A stretch of DNA of 64,000 bases from Diospyros lotus (taxonomy: Eukaryota; Streptophyta; Magnoliopsida; Ericales; Ebenaceae). The stretch covers positions 19,478,616 to 19,542,615 of the forward strand of contig NC_068338.1 in the NCBI RefSeq assembly GCF_014633365.1. The letters are read 5' to 3'. The notes below the pieces were generated by a model. It saw only the letters and a program-made list of their open reading frames with translations, did no database searches and was not told the origin of the DNA. Shown here piece after piece: positions 11,692 through 29,447 of the stretch (its first letter is position 1; the number at the start of each line of letters is the position of its first letter). Made by a program: the position numbers and the translations under genes.

Positions 11692-11832
11692 GATGTAAAT
11701 GGGTCCCCAATGGGTCGCAATTAACCTCATTTAATATTAAAAGAAGTATAAAATGAGTATATAGGTATAAGACTCTTTTTGAAATTTATTAAAACATGTG
11801 AATGGGGTTCAATTGGGGCCCATTTTACATCA
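11692..11832. mobile_element. small terminal-inverted-repeat element (MITE-like)
   Basis: GATGTAAATGGG at the left end is answered by CCCATTTTACATC at the right end, with further partial complementarity inside (GGTCCCCAATGGG against CAATTGGGGCCC). It is 141 bp with no coding capacity. I did not find a convincing target-site duplication. Confidence 0.5.
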
Positions 11833-12228
11833 CTAATCACAGAATGTAGACAACTTCTGTTGTGCTCACATGACACATTTCAACCTCCCTGCATAGAACA
11901 AGTCTTGATTTTCCATGTCATTAAGCATCCATGTTTCATGCCTAAACAGTAACTCATTTTTTTCAGTCTCTCCACAGGCGGGAGGGAAATGCTTACCATG
12001 TTCAACGCCACTTCTACTCTACAGTCTTTAAAAATGAAAATATGACATGACAAACACATTTGCCTTTTTCCTTTGTGTTTGTGAAATGTTGGTTCAAATG
12101 CGCATGTTCATGGTAGTCTTCGTAGATATGTCTTGTCTAATCTCTTAAAAGAAGAGAGATGGTGCCATATGCCTTGCATTCTTTTAATCGTTACATTCAC
12201 TTTCTGCAGGACTCAGGAATCCTGAAAA
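11833..12228 (+). promoter_or_regulatory. upstream region of the PORR gene with probable 5' UTR intron end
   Basis: No other gene is seen here. TTACATTCACTTTCTGCAG at 12191-12209 is a pyrimidine-rich 3' splice-site consensus just 19 bp upstream of the ATG, suggesting an intron in the 5' UTR. The donor cannot be fixed from sequence alone. Confidence 0.45.
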
Positions 12229-13689
12229 ATGGCATCTTCTTTGTCTTTATCATCTAAAAGGAGTAGGTCGGCGGTTTCCTTCTATTCTGAGTTCCTTCCA
12301 CCTCTGCCTTTGCAGAAAAAAAATTCAGTTAATTTAAATTATACCAATAACCGGAGCTACAAAAGTCTCTGTATCTCAGCATCCCTTAAAGTTGTTCGTG
12401 ATCAATCACTAGACAGGCATGTCGTGAAGCATAACAAGATTCGATTTGTCCAAAAACTAAAGACACTGCTTCTTTCAAAACCAAAACATTACATGCCTCT
12501 CCACATTCTCTCCAAATGCCGTTCCTATCTATCCCTGTCAAAGCCTCGTTCGTTGCTCTCCATGATCCATCGATATCCTTCCATTTTTGAGCTATTCACA
12601 ATCCCAACACCTCCTACTCCACTCAATGCTACTAAACCATACTCTCAACTCTGTGTCCGCCTTACTCCAGCTGCAGCTGCGCTTGCAACCCAGGAATCAC
12701 ATCTCCGATCAACCATGTCGGTGGCCTTGGCTAGGAAACTCCAGAAACTTCTTATGCTCTCCTCCCACCACCGTGTCGTCTTATCAAAGCTTGTTCACCT
12801 TGCTCCAGACCTTGGCCTTCCCCCTAATTTTCGATCCAAGCTTTGCAATTACCACCCAGAGAAATTCAAGATTGTTCACACGTCCTATGGCCCTGCGCTT
12901 GAGCTTGTCGCGTGGGATCCACTCCTAGCTAACCCATTACCTGCTCCTGAAGCGAAGTCTGGGTTGATTGTTGACAGACCTTTGAAATTCAAGCATTTAA
13001 GGCTCCGGAAGGGGATAAATGTGAAAAGAAGTCATCGCCATTTTCTGATCATGTTCGGAGAATTGCCTGAGGTGTGCCCATACAAAACTCGCACGGTGGA
13101 ATTAGCAAAAGAGTCCATTGAGGCAGAGAAGAGGGCTTGTGCTGTGGTGAGGGAGGTGCTAGCAATGATGGTTGAGAAGAGGACCTTGGTAGACCATCTG
13201 ACACATTTTAGAAAGGAGTTGGGGCTGCCCAATAAGTTGCGAGGGATGCTAGTGAGGCACCCAGAATTGTTCTATGTGAGCTTGAAAGGCCAGAGAGATT
13301 CTGTCCTTTTGGTGGAAGGCTACGATGATGCGGGTGAACTAATAGAGAAGGATGAATTTTTCATCATAAAGGATCGGTTACTAGAGTTGGTTAGGGAAGG
13401 GAAAAGAATGAGGCGAGAGAGGAGAAGAAATGAAAGCGTAGGCAACGATGGCAATGATATTGATAACGAAGATGATTGCCTTGGCGATGATGTTTATGAA
13501 GATGATGATGATGATTATGAAGATTTAGATGACTTATTTGAATCTGAAGATTCTGATGGGGCTGACTTGGGTTGTGATTATGAGAGAGTTGAGTTGTTGG
13601 ATCCAGAGGGGAAGCCTAAATTTTGGACTGCTGAAGTTGCTAATACTGTCAACTTCAGGGGCTACAAAGAAGATTTGCAACCCTGGTAG
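12229..13689 (+). CDS. PORR-domain organellar RNA-binding protein
   Basis: A single exon encodes 486 residues. The PORR domain (plant organelle RNA recognition, formerly DUF860) begins near residue 65 with HNKIRFVQKLKTLL and continues through LSKCRSYLSLSKPRSLLSMIHRYPSIFELF. It then has LVHLAPDLGLPPNFRSKLCNYHPEKF and the closing LGLPNKLRGMLVRHPELFYVSLKG near residue 345. The basic, serine-rich, acid-poor N-terminus looks like a plastid or mitochondrial transit peptide. Residues about 402-450 form an extremely acidic linker (runs of D and E), then a short conserved-looking tail. Family members such as maize WTF1 bind and help splice organellar group II introns; the exact target here is unknown. 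Length is usual for the family. The ATG at 12229 gives the transit peptide directly and no better upstream start is in frame. Confidence 0.95.
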   Translation: MASSLSLSSKRSRSAVSFYSEFLPPLPLQKKNSVNLNYTNNRSYKSLCISASLKVVRDQSLDRHVVKHNKIRFVQKLKTLLLSKPKHYMPLHILSKCRSYLSLSKPRSLLSMIHRYPSIFELFTIPTPPTPLNATKPYSQLCVRLTPAAAALATQESHLRSTMSVALARKLQKLLMLSSHHRVVLSKLVHLAPDLGLPPNFRSKLCNYHPEKFKIVHTSYGPALELVAWDPLLANPLPAPEAKSGLIVDRPLKFKHLRLRKGINVKRSHRHFLIMFGELPEVCPYKTRTVELAKESIEAEKRACAVVREVLAMMVEKRTLVDHLTHFRKELGLPNKLRGMLVRHPELFYVSLKGQRDSVLLVEGYDDAGELIEKDEFFIIKDRLLELVREGKRMRRERRRNESVGNDGNDIDNEDDCLGDDVYEDDDDDYEDLDDLFESEDSDGADLGCDYERVELLDPEGKPKFWTAEVANTVNFRGYKEDLQPW

Positions 13690-14349
13690 TGCATAAAATC
13701 TGTATTGGCTGTAGCAAGGTCTCTTTGATTGTTATGCATTATGAGAATTGCTGCTGTAAATTGTAATTGCCATTCTATTTGGTCATAGGTGTACAAATAT
13801 ATCTTCTTTATTTTCTAATTTTGTTTTTTGTTTTTCCCCCATCGATTATTACTAATGATTTGGTACCATGGACCAGGCCAGTCTGATGGCAGGCAGTGTA
13901 TGATGATATACTAACGCTACCAGAGTAATTGCCAAAAATGCCACCTTTTCTGAAATTTATTCTCCAAATATCACATTGTGGACGTCGTTTCCCAAAATGC
14001 CACCTTATTCGAACATCCAAGCCATGGCATTCCCCCAAAAGATTGCGATGATGGGTATTATTAGAACAAAACTATTATTTAGTCCCAATGACGATAGTGC
14101 GATGATGATGATGGGTATGTCACAATTATGTGTTTTAATTACCATATCTAATAGTCATATAAAAATGGACCACTATCATATTTTGCAATTTAAGTCACTA
14201 ACAATTAAGTTATCAATTGATAAGTTTTGAATACCCAAATATGTCAATGTTTTTACTTTTTTTTTAGATTTAAAAAAAATTGCAAATAGACTTCAAATAT
14301 TAGACAATAAATTGATAAAATAAATTGTATTTTCTTTTAGTTATTTATC
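13690..14349. other. intergenic region between PORR and eL42 genes
   Basis: It holds the PORR 3' UTR (AT-rich after 13740) and a tract of GATGATGATGATGGG around 14098-14115. I see no gene. Confidence 0.6.
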
Positions 14350-14585
14350 CCAACTAAATGTATGCATAATAAAGTGGGCCGGACTAAGAGACTTAAAAGT
14401 ACTATTGGGCATTTGATTTGCTGGGCCGACTTGAATTGGGCCGGCGACCGACATAACAAGCCATAATCCCACACGCTGCTACCCATTGCCGCAACAAAGT
14501 CCACCTTCCCAGAATTCAGACTTCAGTTCACGGAACTCTTTGCTCTCAGAAACCCTAGATTTGAGGCCGACTCTGCGCCGCAACC
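14350..14585 (+). promoter_or_regulatory. eL42 promoter and 5' UTR with site II and telo-box motifs
   Basis: Three TGGGCC site II elements lie at 14375-14380, 14422-14427 and 14437-14442. A telo-box AAACCCTAG lies at 14550-14558, 28 bp upstream of the ATG. This pairing is the known signature of plant ribosomal-protein and translation genes, linked to TCP factors and growth-dependent expression. No strong TATA box is visible at the expected distance. Confidence 0.8.
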
Positions 14586-17275
<2,690 letters not shown>

Positions 17276-18321
17276 GATGCGGCATATCTGTTGATCATTC
17301 AATTGGAATGGATGTCTCTGTTTTAGTTAATTGTTTTATAGATTGAAGTTGTTATGTCAGGAATATAGAATGTTCTCTCACCTGGCAATTTATTCCAAGT
17401 TTTTGCTTTTGGTTCGAATTCTCGCTGAAGGATATCTAGTCTAATATTTTGCCACACTATTTCTTGTGCTTGGATTTTATTGGCACCTAACTTTGGTTGT
17501 TTACTACGATGGAATAGTAAAATAGATGACCTAACGTTATGTTACCTTAAACTAGATGAAGTTAACATCAACATGATTTCTTAATGAGAAATGTTGTGCG
17601 TCAGTCATGATCACAGTCATGACCCCAGCTGGTGTGCTGCCACGTAGGCATCATGACTCATCAGTCATGACATCTAGCATTATTTTTTATTAAGAATCAT
17701 GCTAAATGTATAATTATTTTATATATCTTGGACTATATAAGGGGGTATTATGATTAAAATATCTTACGTTTCACACGTCTTTATGGGTCTCATAAGGGAT
17801 TTTTTTATCATTGATATACCTTTATGTAGCCTAAGGTATACACAAAGGTGTATTAATAGCATTTTTCTTTTATTAATGCATATATCATTATTCAACAATT
17901 CTGTAGAGCAAAAACAAAAAGTTATATAATTGCTGCCCTTTAAAAATTAGATTTGTTATGAAAAAATATTGAACTTTAATGGTGTTTTTAGTTTTAGACT
18001 AATTTTTTAATTTATTTTAACTGTAATGTTTGTCTTAATTTTTTTTTTATTTTAATAGCAGAATGTTGTCCTTTTACCCTTATCAACAATTTTTGTATTG
18101 TCACTAACCATTTGATAACATTTGTAAATGGGTTTTTTGAATTTGTTCAAGATTTAATAAAATGCATTCGGCTAATTGTACCGTCATCTTTTCGCTTGTC
18201 ACCTCATTTTTTGACATTTCATTTCAATTTTGTCATTGTTTGATGGTAATTATTGGGAAAATTACAAGAAAAAAAATTAACTTTTATCTTTGATTCAATC
18301 TTAGGCTGAATTCTTAATTTA
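17276..18321. other. intergenic region with GTCATGAC repeats
   Basis: 17276-17580 is the eL42 3' flank. At 17603-17672 the 8-bp palindrome GTCATGAC or close forms occur four times, partly as CAGTCATGA direct repeats around CCAGCTGGTGTGCTGCCACG. This looks like the tip of a small repeat element. The rest is AT-rich with no coding signal. Confidence 0.5.
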
Positions 18322-18690
18322 GGTAACATTTGTTAAAATGAGTAAGATAAGATTACGTTAATTTAATATTAATTTTTTTTAATCAAGATATATAATAGTT
18401 AACATAAAATTGAGAAGTATTTTAAAATTTTTATCAAATTATTTATTAAATTTTTTGGAATGCACTAGAGGACATTTGCGTAATTTTTTCTTTTCTGTAA
18501 AATCTAAGATAAATTTATCTGAAAGGAGAGAGAGATGAATTTATCTGAAAAGTTTAAAATAAGAAATCACGTGATATTTTTTTCTAAAGATTGTCAAATA
18601 AATTTAACAAATATAATAAAAAAATATTTTTCATTTTTTATTTTTTTCGATCTATATTTAAGTTAACAAATATTATCTTAATAGTATAAT
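18322..18690. mobile_element. old copy of the Harbinger-like element seen at 56439-57367
   Basis: ACATTTGTTAAAATGAG(T/C)AAGATAAG at the left, GATAAATTTATCTGAAAG in the middle, TCACGTGAT, and AAGTTAACAAATATTATCTTA at the right each correspond to the same landmarks in the younger 929-bp element, in the same order. The terminal G runs are lost and about 550 bp is missing, so this is a degenerate deletion copy. Confidence 0.65.
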
Positions 18691-19193
18691 AGTAGTATTT
18701 AACTTTAATTTTCTTTGAATTTTGAATCCCCCTTAATTATATATTTGCAAGAAAATATTAAATACTAATGTGACTGATGAGTTAAACTAAGAAAAACATA
18801 TGAAGAAAGACTTAGATATATAATATGGATCATGAATTTAAAATTGTCTGCGTCGAACAATTATTAGACAACTCACGGATGACGGGTGTGTGGGAGCACA
18901 CACCCAACCCTTGCATGTGGTCGTTTCTAAGAATTGAATAGAATCCATCACATGAAAATTGACGATTGGAATAGCAGTCCACCGTAGAGGACTTTTCTGT
19001 TTAGTTAATTAATTACGATATATTTGAGGTTGCAATTAAACTGAGCGAACCAATCAACAGAGTTAAGACTTGGAAAGAAACGTTTATAGAAGCCACCAGA
19101 GTTGACTGATTTCAGGCCACATTTGTGGTTCATATATATATATATGCTTGCATGATTATAGATATTAAATATTTTGGCTTATAAGATATCCAT
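18691..19193 (+). promoter_or_regulatory. upstream region of the subtilase gene
   Basis: No other gene is seen. A TATA-rich run (CATATATATATATATG) at 19132-19147 lies about 50 bp upstream of the ATG. An ACTCACGGATGACGG stretch near 18869-18885 and AT-rich sequence make up the rest. Confidence 0.45.
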
Positions 19194-22877
<3,684 letters not shown>

Positions 22878-24000
22878 TGGTTCTAGTTATGTGATAATAA
22901 GACCAGTAGAGGCTCCACTAATAAGAGTCCATATTGGAATGGAATAAATATCTTTAAAATAAGGTCGAGAAAAATTAAAAAGAACTTGTGGAAAAAACTT
23001 AAGTGCAAACTGATGAATTACAAGAGCCTTAAAGAAGATAAGGCTATAAATAAAAATGATTAACCAGTTAAAATTTATATAATTGACCTCGTGGTCGGAT
23101 AAAGACATAATATGTCTTTATTGTTATTGTTTTTATTTTCCATGCATATGAAAATAGATTACACTAAAAATTTCAAGGTGTTTAATATTTTTTGTTTACC
23201 ACATTGTTATTTATTCCCAATGCTTTAGAACGATATTTTTGTAGAAAGAATAACAAATTGGGATATGTTTTTTAAAATGGATTATGTAACACTCTAATCT
23301 TTGGGCATGCTAGAATTTTTTTCTAAATTGCATAACCATATAGAAAAATTCTTCATTAAGTTCCCCTTCGCATGGAGTTCATCTCATCCCATACAAAGCA
23401 TTGCAAATACCTCTAGTATGCCCTACCTGAATCTAGATTCCAATTTTTTATTAAATTATCTAGGTGCATTAAACTATAGTTAAGGATAGAAAGCATTTGC
23501 ATTGAACCAAATGTTTCTTCTTATCATCTAAGAAACATTTAACTTCTCTTTTTGTTCACACAAAAATGCGTCACCAAAACTCCTCATGCAAATTTGCTAG
23601 GAAAGTGTTCTTGTTTATTTTGAAACTCTAAGTTGACCTCGAATCGATGTTTCAAGACCATCTTGGCCAATAATTAACTTGCAAGAACATGTTGTTTCGA
23701 AATACCAAACCTTTATGTTTTGAAACTTTAGGTTGAAAACGAATTTATTTGGCTCATTGGAAGACCTTGTTCTGAAACATCCTGCACCTTGTTTTGAAAC
23801 TAGGTCCCCAAAAGCTAAAAATAGAGACCTTTTCCGTTAAAAGCCTGGGTTATTTCCATTTCAAACCTTGTTTTTGGTTTTACCTGGTGTCTAAAATCAT
23901 CCCACACTTTTCTAAACCATAAACTTGTATTATTCAACAATATACAATGGATTAAATCCAATAATAATCCACACTTATCACAATCACTTAAGAAGAAATT
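22878..24000. other. intergenic region downstream of subtilase, repeat debris toward the right
   Basis: 22878-23500 is AT-rich with no gene. From about 23600 to 23820 the sequence holds several TTTGAAAC and TTTCGAAA words, like the motif clusters in the solo LTRs at 49813 and 54462. This suggests an old LTR relative interrupted by the CACTA element at 24001; I could not define its ends. Confidence 0.4.
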
Positions 24001-24310
24001 CACTACAAAAAAAAAAAAAAAAATCAGGTTTAGAGACGAATAAATATTTTTAGAGACAAATTTTGATCCATATCTAAATAGTTCGTCACTAAACAATTAG
24101 TGATAAATATTTGTGCTCCATGGCTATTAGAGACAAAAGAAATTTCGACTCTAATTCAGAGACAGTTTTTTTTGGTCTCCAAAAAATATTTTCTATCTAC
24201 AATGTGATTGTGTAATCGGTCTCAAAATTGGTGAAACTTTATAGTTAGAGACGAAATTTGGAAAAAAAATTCCATCTCTAACTTTAGAGACGGACTTAAA
24301 AAAAATACTT

Positions 24311-24945
24311 CTTGCTGGCCACTGTCTATGGCAGATTTCAATAATCAAAATCAATCTTTGGAATTTCCTTGGTCTAGTGACCAATATACCCAAAAATCGA
24401 AATGATTCATTGATCGGATCTCAATAGGTCTGAAAATTATTTTTTTTTGCAAATACGATGCCCGTTTTAGGAAGGGCTTCATCAACCACCGTCCATGAAA
24501 AATTATGACGATCGAAATCAATCATCAGAATCGGCTTGGTTTGGTAACCAACATACCCAAAAATCAAAACGGTCCAATGATCGGATCTCAATAAATCTAA
24601 AAATTATTTTTTTTTGAAAAAAGCTAATCATTTCTAAAAGGGCATCGCCAACCATCGTCTATGGTAGATACAGACAATCGAAACTAATCATTGGAATCAT
24701 CTTGGGTCTAGTGATGAACATACCCAAAAATCAAAACTATCAAATAATCGGATCTTAATAGATTTGAAAATTAAATTTTTACATAAAGGTTGCTCATTTT
24801 TGGAAGGGCATTGCCGACCACCGTCCATTATAGATTTCGACGATCGGAATTGATAATTAGAATTGCCTTGGTTTTGTGACCAATATACCCAAAAACCAAA
24901 ATGATCCAACCGTTGGATCTCACTAGATTTGAAAATTAAAATGAG
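24311..24945. repeat. tandem repeats of about 150 bp inside CACTA element 1
   Basis: Four diverged units share, in order, GGCATCGCC(G/A)ACCACCGTC, a GACGATCG word, a TTGG(T/G)TTGGT word, ACATACCCAAAAATCAAAA and GATC(G)GATCTCAATA. Related wording occurs at 32505-32835 in another element. Confidence 0.75.
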
Positions 24946-26180
24946 AAGATGACAAGGAGAAACATTCATTGAGAGGAATCAACAAAGAAAAGATGAAGGC
25001 ACTTACCCACAAAAAGCCTTCTTATCCTTCATTTCTTAGCTAGACTACTTGAGTCTTTTAATTGGCTCCTTGAGATGACCTTGATGCTCTAAGAATGAGA
25101 GATTCTCATTCTCAAAAATCTCTTTTTTATTTCCTACAAACAGATGGGCTGATGGATCAATAGAAAGGTCAAGTCACTTAGTCGCAGAAAGGATTCTTTT
25201 TTTAAATAAAAAGTTAAAAAATTAGAGATGGAATTTTTCGTCTCCGATGAAAAAATTAAATTTCGTCTCTAAGAGTAGACAAAATTCAGAGACGGAAAAA
25301 TTCTGTCTTTGATTCTAGAATAACCTTTAGAGACATAAATTTTTTTGTCTTTGATTCTGTCTCTGATTCAAAGATAGTATTTTTTTCTATTTCTAAGAGC
25401 ATACAAAATTCAAAGGGGGAAAAATTTCATCTCTAATTCTAAAAAGCCTTCAAAGATGGAACTTTTTCCTTCTATGATTTTGTAAAACTTTCAGAGATGG
25501 ATGATTCCATCTCTGATTTGGAAATATTAAACCCTTAAAAAAATAAATTTTGATTATTTTATTCATGCGTCTCAAAATCTGTCAACGTTCGAAATTGGTT
25601 GACTGTGATTCGTTGGTCCGCATTGATGAAATGAACAAAAGAAGAGAGAATGGAAAAAACACGCCAAAGAGCGTTGTATGGCTCGGTCTGCGTTCCTCTG
25701 GCCGGTTGGCCCCCTGCAAATACTCCAACGTTCAAGTAAGTAAGTGAGTAGGAAAGATGCAGCATATCAGTAGGTTAGTAGAAAAAGCATACCATGGCTC
25801 TAAAGGGAGTTGGCTGATATATAGGATGAGGGAATGTCCTATTGGGTGCGTCATGTGCTTGCAGGTGATGTGACTGAATATCCAGCGCTGGCGGAGGCAC
25901 CTAGATGGTGACATAGGGCCGACAGGACCCTTATTAATGGGAATGAGATCTGTCATTAATGAGGATGGGTTCTGAGGTAGGCATGCAAAAATTCAGAAGT
26001 GGCTGCAATGATGTTGTTGCAGGTAGGTACAGGGCCAAGATGGGACCGCCATGGGCCAAGAAAAAGGGCCGAGAGGGTGAGGCCAAGTTGGGGCCTGGAC
26101 GACCCAACCAAAATAACCCCTAGTCCACAACTGTTCTCTGGTTACTCTGTGGTCTTCTTGTTACGCGAGCTGATCAGTTA

Positions 26181-27813
26181 TGTTGTTTTACTTTTATATA
26201 CTTAGTTTTGATGATGAAAAACAATATTTTATTTAATCCCTAAGTTATGAATCAAGGTTGTGGTTTTCAACATAAATCAATTTCAATATCAAGTATTATT
26301 TTGTGAGAATGAAAACCAAATGAATTTCAAGTATCGAGAATTCAAAGTCATATTTTTCTAAATCTGGAAGGTTAGAGCACCTTATAAGGAGACATATATG
26401 AAAATGTTTTAGTTTTAGAAAACTAACTCCCGGTAATTCAATAGTTAACATTCATTAGTGATAAAATGATTTTTAACGAATTTTTCAAAAAATAGAAAGT
26501 CTATATCTTAGAGGTGGTAAAATCGTAAAATCCTAAGTTCCTATTAAAACCCAAATTCTACTTTTTTATTCTTATGGATTTTGATTTTTTAGATATTTTT
26601 ATTGAATCCAAATGGGGGGGGGGGTACTTTCTACATGTTATCTGTTAAGTTTCTAGATTTTCCAAGAAGATAGTCGACTATGTTGTTTAGTGCTATCGAC
26701 TATGCATAAGGATAGTCAACTATGCTTGTTTAATCTGTCGACTATATATGGCCTCTGTCGACTATATTTCATTCTGTCGACTATTGTGTAAGGATAGTCA
26801 ACTATGCTATTTCATCTGTCGACTATGTTTGTTCATGAATTTCAAAATTTTCTTTGTAATTTTTGATCTGTTGACTATGTAAAAGGATCTGTCGACTATG
26901 AGAAGTTTTGGTTGAGCAATAGTCGACTATGCTTTTCTGTTTGTCGACTATGGCTAGTTTTATTTGATAAAATAGTCGACTAACCTATTTTCTCTGTTGA
27001 CTATGTGTTTCACAGAAACTTACAACGACTAGTTTTTCAATCTCCAACGACTAGTTTCTCATTCTCCAACGGTTACAAACGGCTTCATTTCTCTTTAATC
27101 TTGTGGGAAGCTTATAAATACAAGTCATGGATGATCAAGAGAAGGCTAATGGACGGGAACGAATTGATTTGAGCTTACATTTTATATTTGTTTGTATTTA
27201 CAGTGTTCTGTGCTTTCATTGTTATACTTTTCTCTCCAAGGCTTCGTTCTATTATTGTCAATACATTCATTTAAGCCTTGTTTAATCTTGAGAGACATTG
27301 TAACTAAGAGATTCATCTCTTAGATTCTCTCACATTCTATATTTCCTATGCTTCCTAGCTTGTGTAGCTAGATGGCCTATTTTGAGTGGGAGGTTTTGTA
27401 TTTCCTAGCTAGGTGCTAGAGGGCTTACTTGTATAAGCAAGAGGTTGTAATTCCTAGTCTTGGACTAGAGGACCTACTTGGTTTAAGTAGGGGGTTTTAG
27501 TGGATTGTTTGCAAAATCCTTAGTGAGGAGCTAAGGTAGTGGATTAGGCTTGGGTTAAGCCGAACCACTATAAATTCTTGTGTTTCTTGTGCTTGTGCTC
27601 TTTGATCTATTTATCTTTCCAAGCATTTCGTTTTTCCTCACTTGGTTCATATATTTATTTTTTGTAAACTTTCATCTGTCACTTTTATATACTTCACGTT
27701 TTATTTCATAAAACCTTAATTTGTGTTAAAAAGCTTTTCAAGTTCAATTAAGTTTTTAAAATAACCAATTCACCCCCATCTTGGTGTGTGCCATAGCACC
27801 TCCCGTTCTAACA
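26181..27813 (+). repeat. solo LTR, SIRE-like copia type, with TCGACTAT array
   Basis: It starts TGTTGTTTTACTTTTATA and ends CCCGTTCTAACA, with perfect AGTTA duplications at 26176-26180 and 27814-27818; length 1633 bp with no internal region. TTATAAATA at 27112-27120 is a TATA box in the expected place. Its first 350 bp align with the reversed ends of the solo LTRs at 51903 and 57570. Between 26668 and 27006 about fourteen copies of GTCGACTAT or close variants occur in both orientations. It is inserted in CACTA element 1. Confidence 0.9.
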
Positions 27814-28134
27814 AGTTAGGCCAGCGAGTTGGAAGTATCGCCAGGAGCTCGCTATCACCGTAAGTGTCACCGGGAGCTCGTTAGAGGTATCGCTAGGAGC
27901 TCGTTTAAAGCCTGCTTGGTGTCTCGATTTGAGCTCAGGTTTTAGCGATGTGTGAGCTTGCTCCAATGAACTTGACTTGGGGCCTACTGAGCTTTAGGTG
28001 ATTAGGCCGGCCTGTTGGGTCGAGTCCAGCCTATAAGGTGTAGTCCGGGAAATACTTGTAACAAAATTCGTATTTGTTAGAGATAGAAATAAATTTTGTC
28101 TACAATTTTTTTTTTTTTTTTAGTAGTAGTGATT

Positions 28135-29447
28135 AAACTCAAAGCAACTTCAGTCCATTAACCAAAACAGTGTATACAAGGGGCGTTTAAATCTTCATTT
28201 GGTACAAAATGAATGGACAACTAAAAACCTTTCCATTACAACCACGAGTTCAAATCAAACAACTAGTACATTAAAGTACAATGTTTTCTTCATAAACTCC
28301 AAAATGGACAAAGGCTTTAAAACCAAGACCTAGCATTTATCTATTTTCTCTTTACCCTTGGACCTACTCGCATCACATAACACATTTTAAACATGCCAAT
28401 AAAAGTGATGAAGTGCTTAGTGATGATTCTAAAATATTTTTATACATGTCATGAGCATGATGTTTTTAAAAGTAATGGCTTTCATAGGTAACTTATTTTG
28501 CAAACACCATTTTTTGGCCACAACAAGGACCAAAACCCTGAGTTGTTACTAACCCAACATCCATGGCGAAGGATATATCAATCCAATCACAAGCCAAAAA
28601 GAAAAAAAGAGTATGGCCACATTTTTCATGATGCATGAACAAGACAAGTTTCAATGTAAGTTTTCATACAAAACTTTATGTCATTGATGCTTATAGCTCA
28701 TTTCTTATGCAACAAACAAACTAAACAAAGTTTCAATGGTAGAACTCTCACTTGAGGACCAAAATATGTTGGTTAAAATCCCCTTCTTTTCCCTTGGTCT
28801 CTTTGACTTTTTCTTTCCTAGCTCTCAAGTGCTCTCAAAAGTTTGCCAAATGAGCTTAATTAACAATTGAGCTCAAGCCCATTTTTATAGACTATTTGAG
28901 TAAAGGGCAATTCTATCCTTTGATACATCCAAGTCTTCACTCGAATTTAATTCCAAAATTCTTAAAGTTTCTAATGCAACGTCAAATCCCAAATTTTCAC
29001 TTATTTTCGTTGATTAACCATTGAAAATGGTCTTCATCACTTATGGGGCAAGTAAAAATCGTAATTGAGTTGACTTGAGAGGCGTGGGAGTTGATCTAAG
29101 GGAGTACGAGTATAATAGTACCAATTCTTGCATCTATTTGTGTTATAAGTTTTTTTTTTTGTTCCAAATTCTAAGTACAATGTTTCAAAACATGGTCCCC
29201 TTATTTTGAAACTTATTGTTGCCACGTTTTGTTTTGAAACTTTCCACTCCTTATTTTGAAACTTATGGCTAGCCCTATCTTAAATTCTTCCACTCATTTA
29301 GTTTTGAGACATCTTGCCCTATGAAGCTTTCCAAGAAATCTTTTAGGATTTCTTCATCAGTCTTAAGTTCATAGAGGTTAGTATAACCCTACAAAGTTAT
29401 TGAACAAACTTATTTGCAAAGAAAGAGGAGAATATTAATTTGGTAGG
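28135..29447. other. repeat-derived interval between two CACTA elements
   Basis: No gene is seen. TTTTGAAAC words recur at 29180-29280, matching the style of 23600-23820 on the other side of CACTA element 1. The two stretches may be one older element split by the insertion. Confidence 0.35.

Larger units (their letters stand above)
24001..28131. mobile_element. non-autonomous CACTA element 1
   Basis: It begins CACTACAAAAAA and ends GTAGTAGTG, flanked by ATT on both sides (23998-24000 and 28132-28134), the 3-bp target duplication expected for CACTA transposons. Subterminal DNA at both ends is rich in AGAGACGAA and its complement (24030-24300 and 25215-25530; right end near 28080). No transposase is encoded. 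A solo LTR (26181-27813) is nested inside. 25540-26180 and 27819-28060 are acquired or older sequence I could not identify. Confidence 0.85.
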
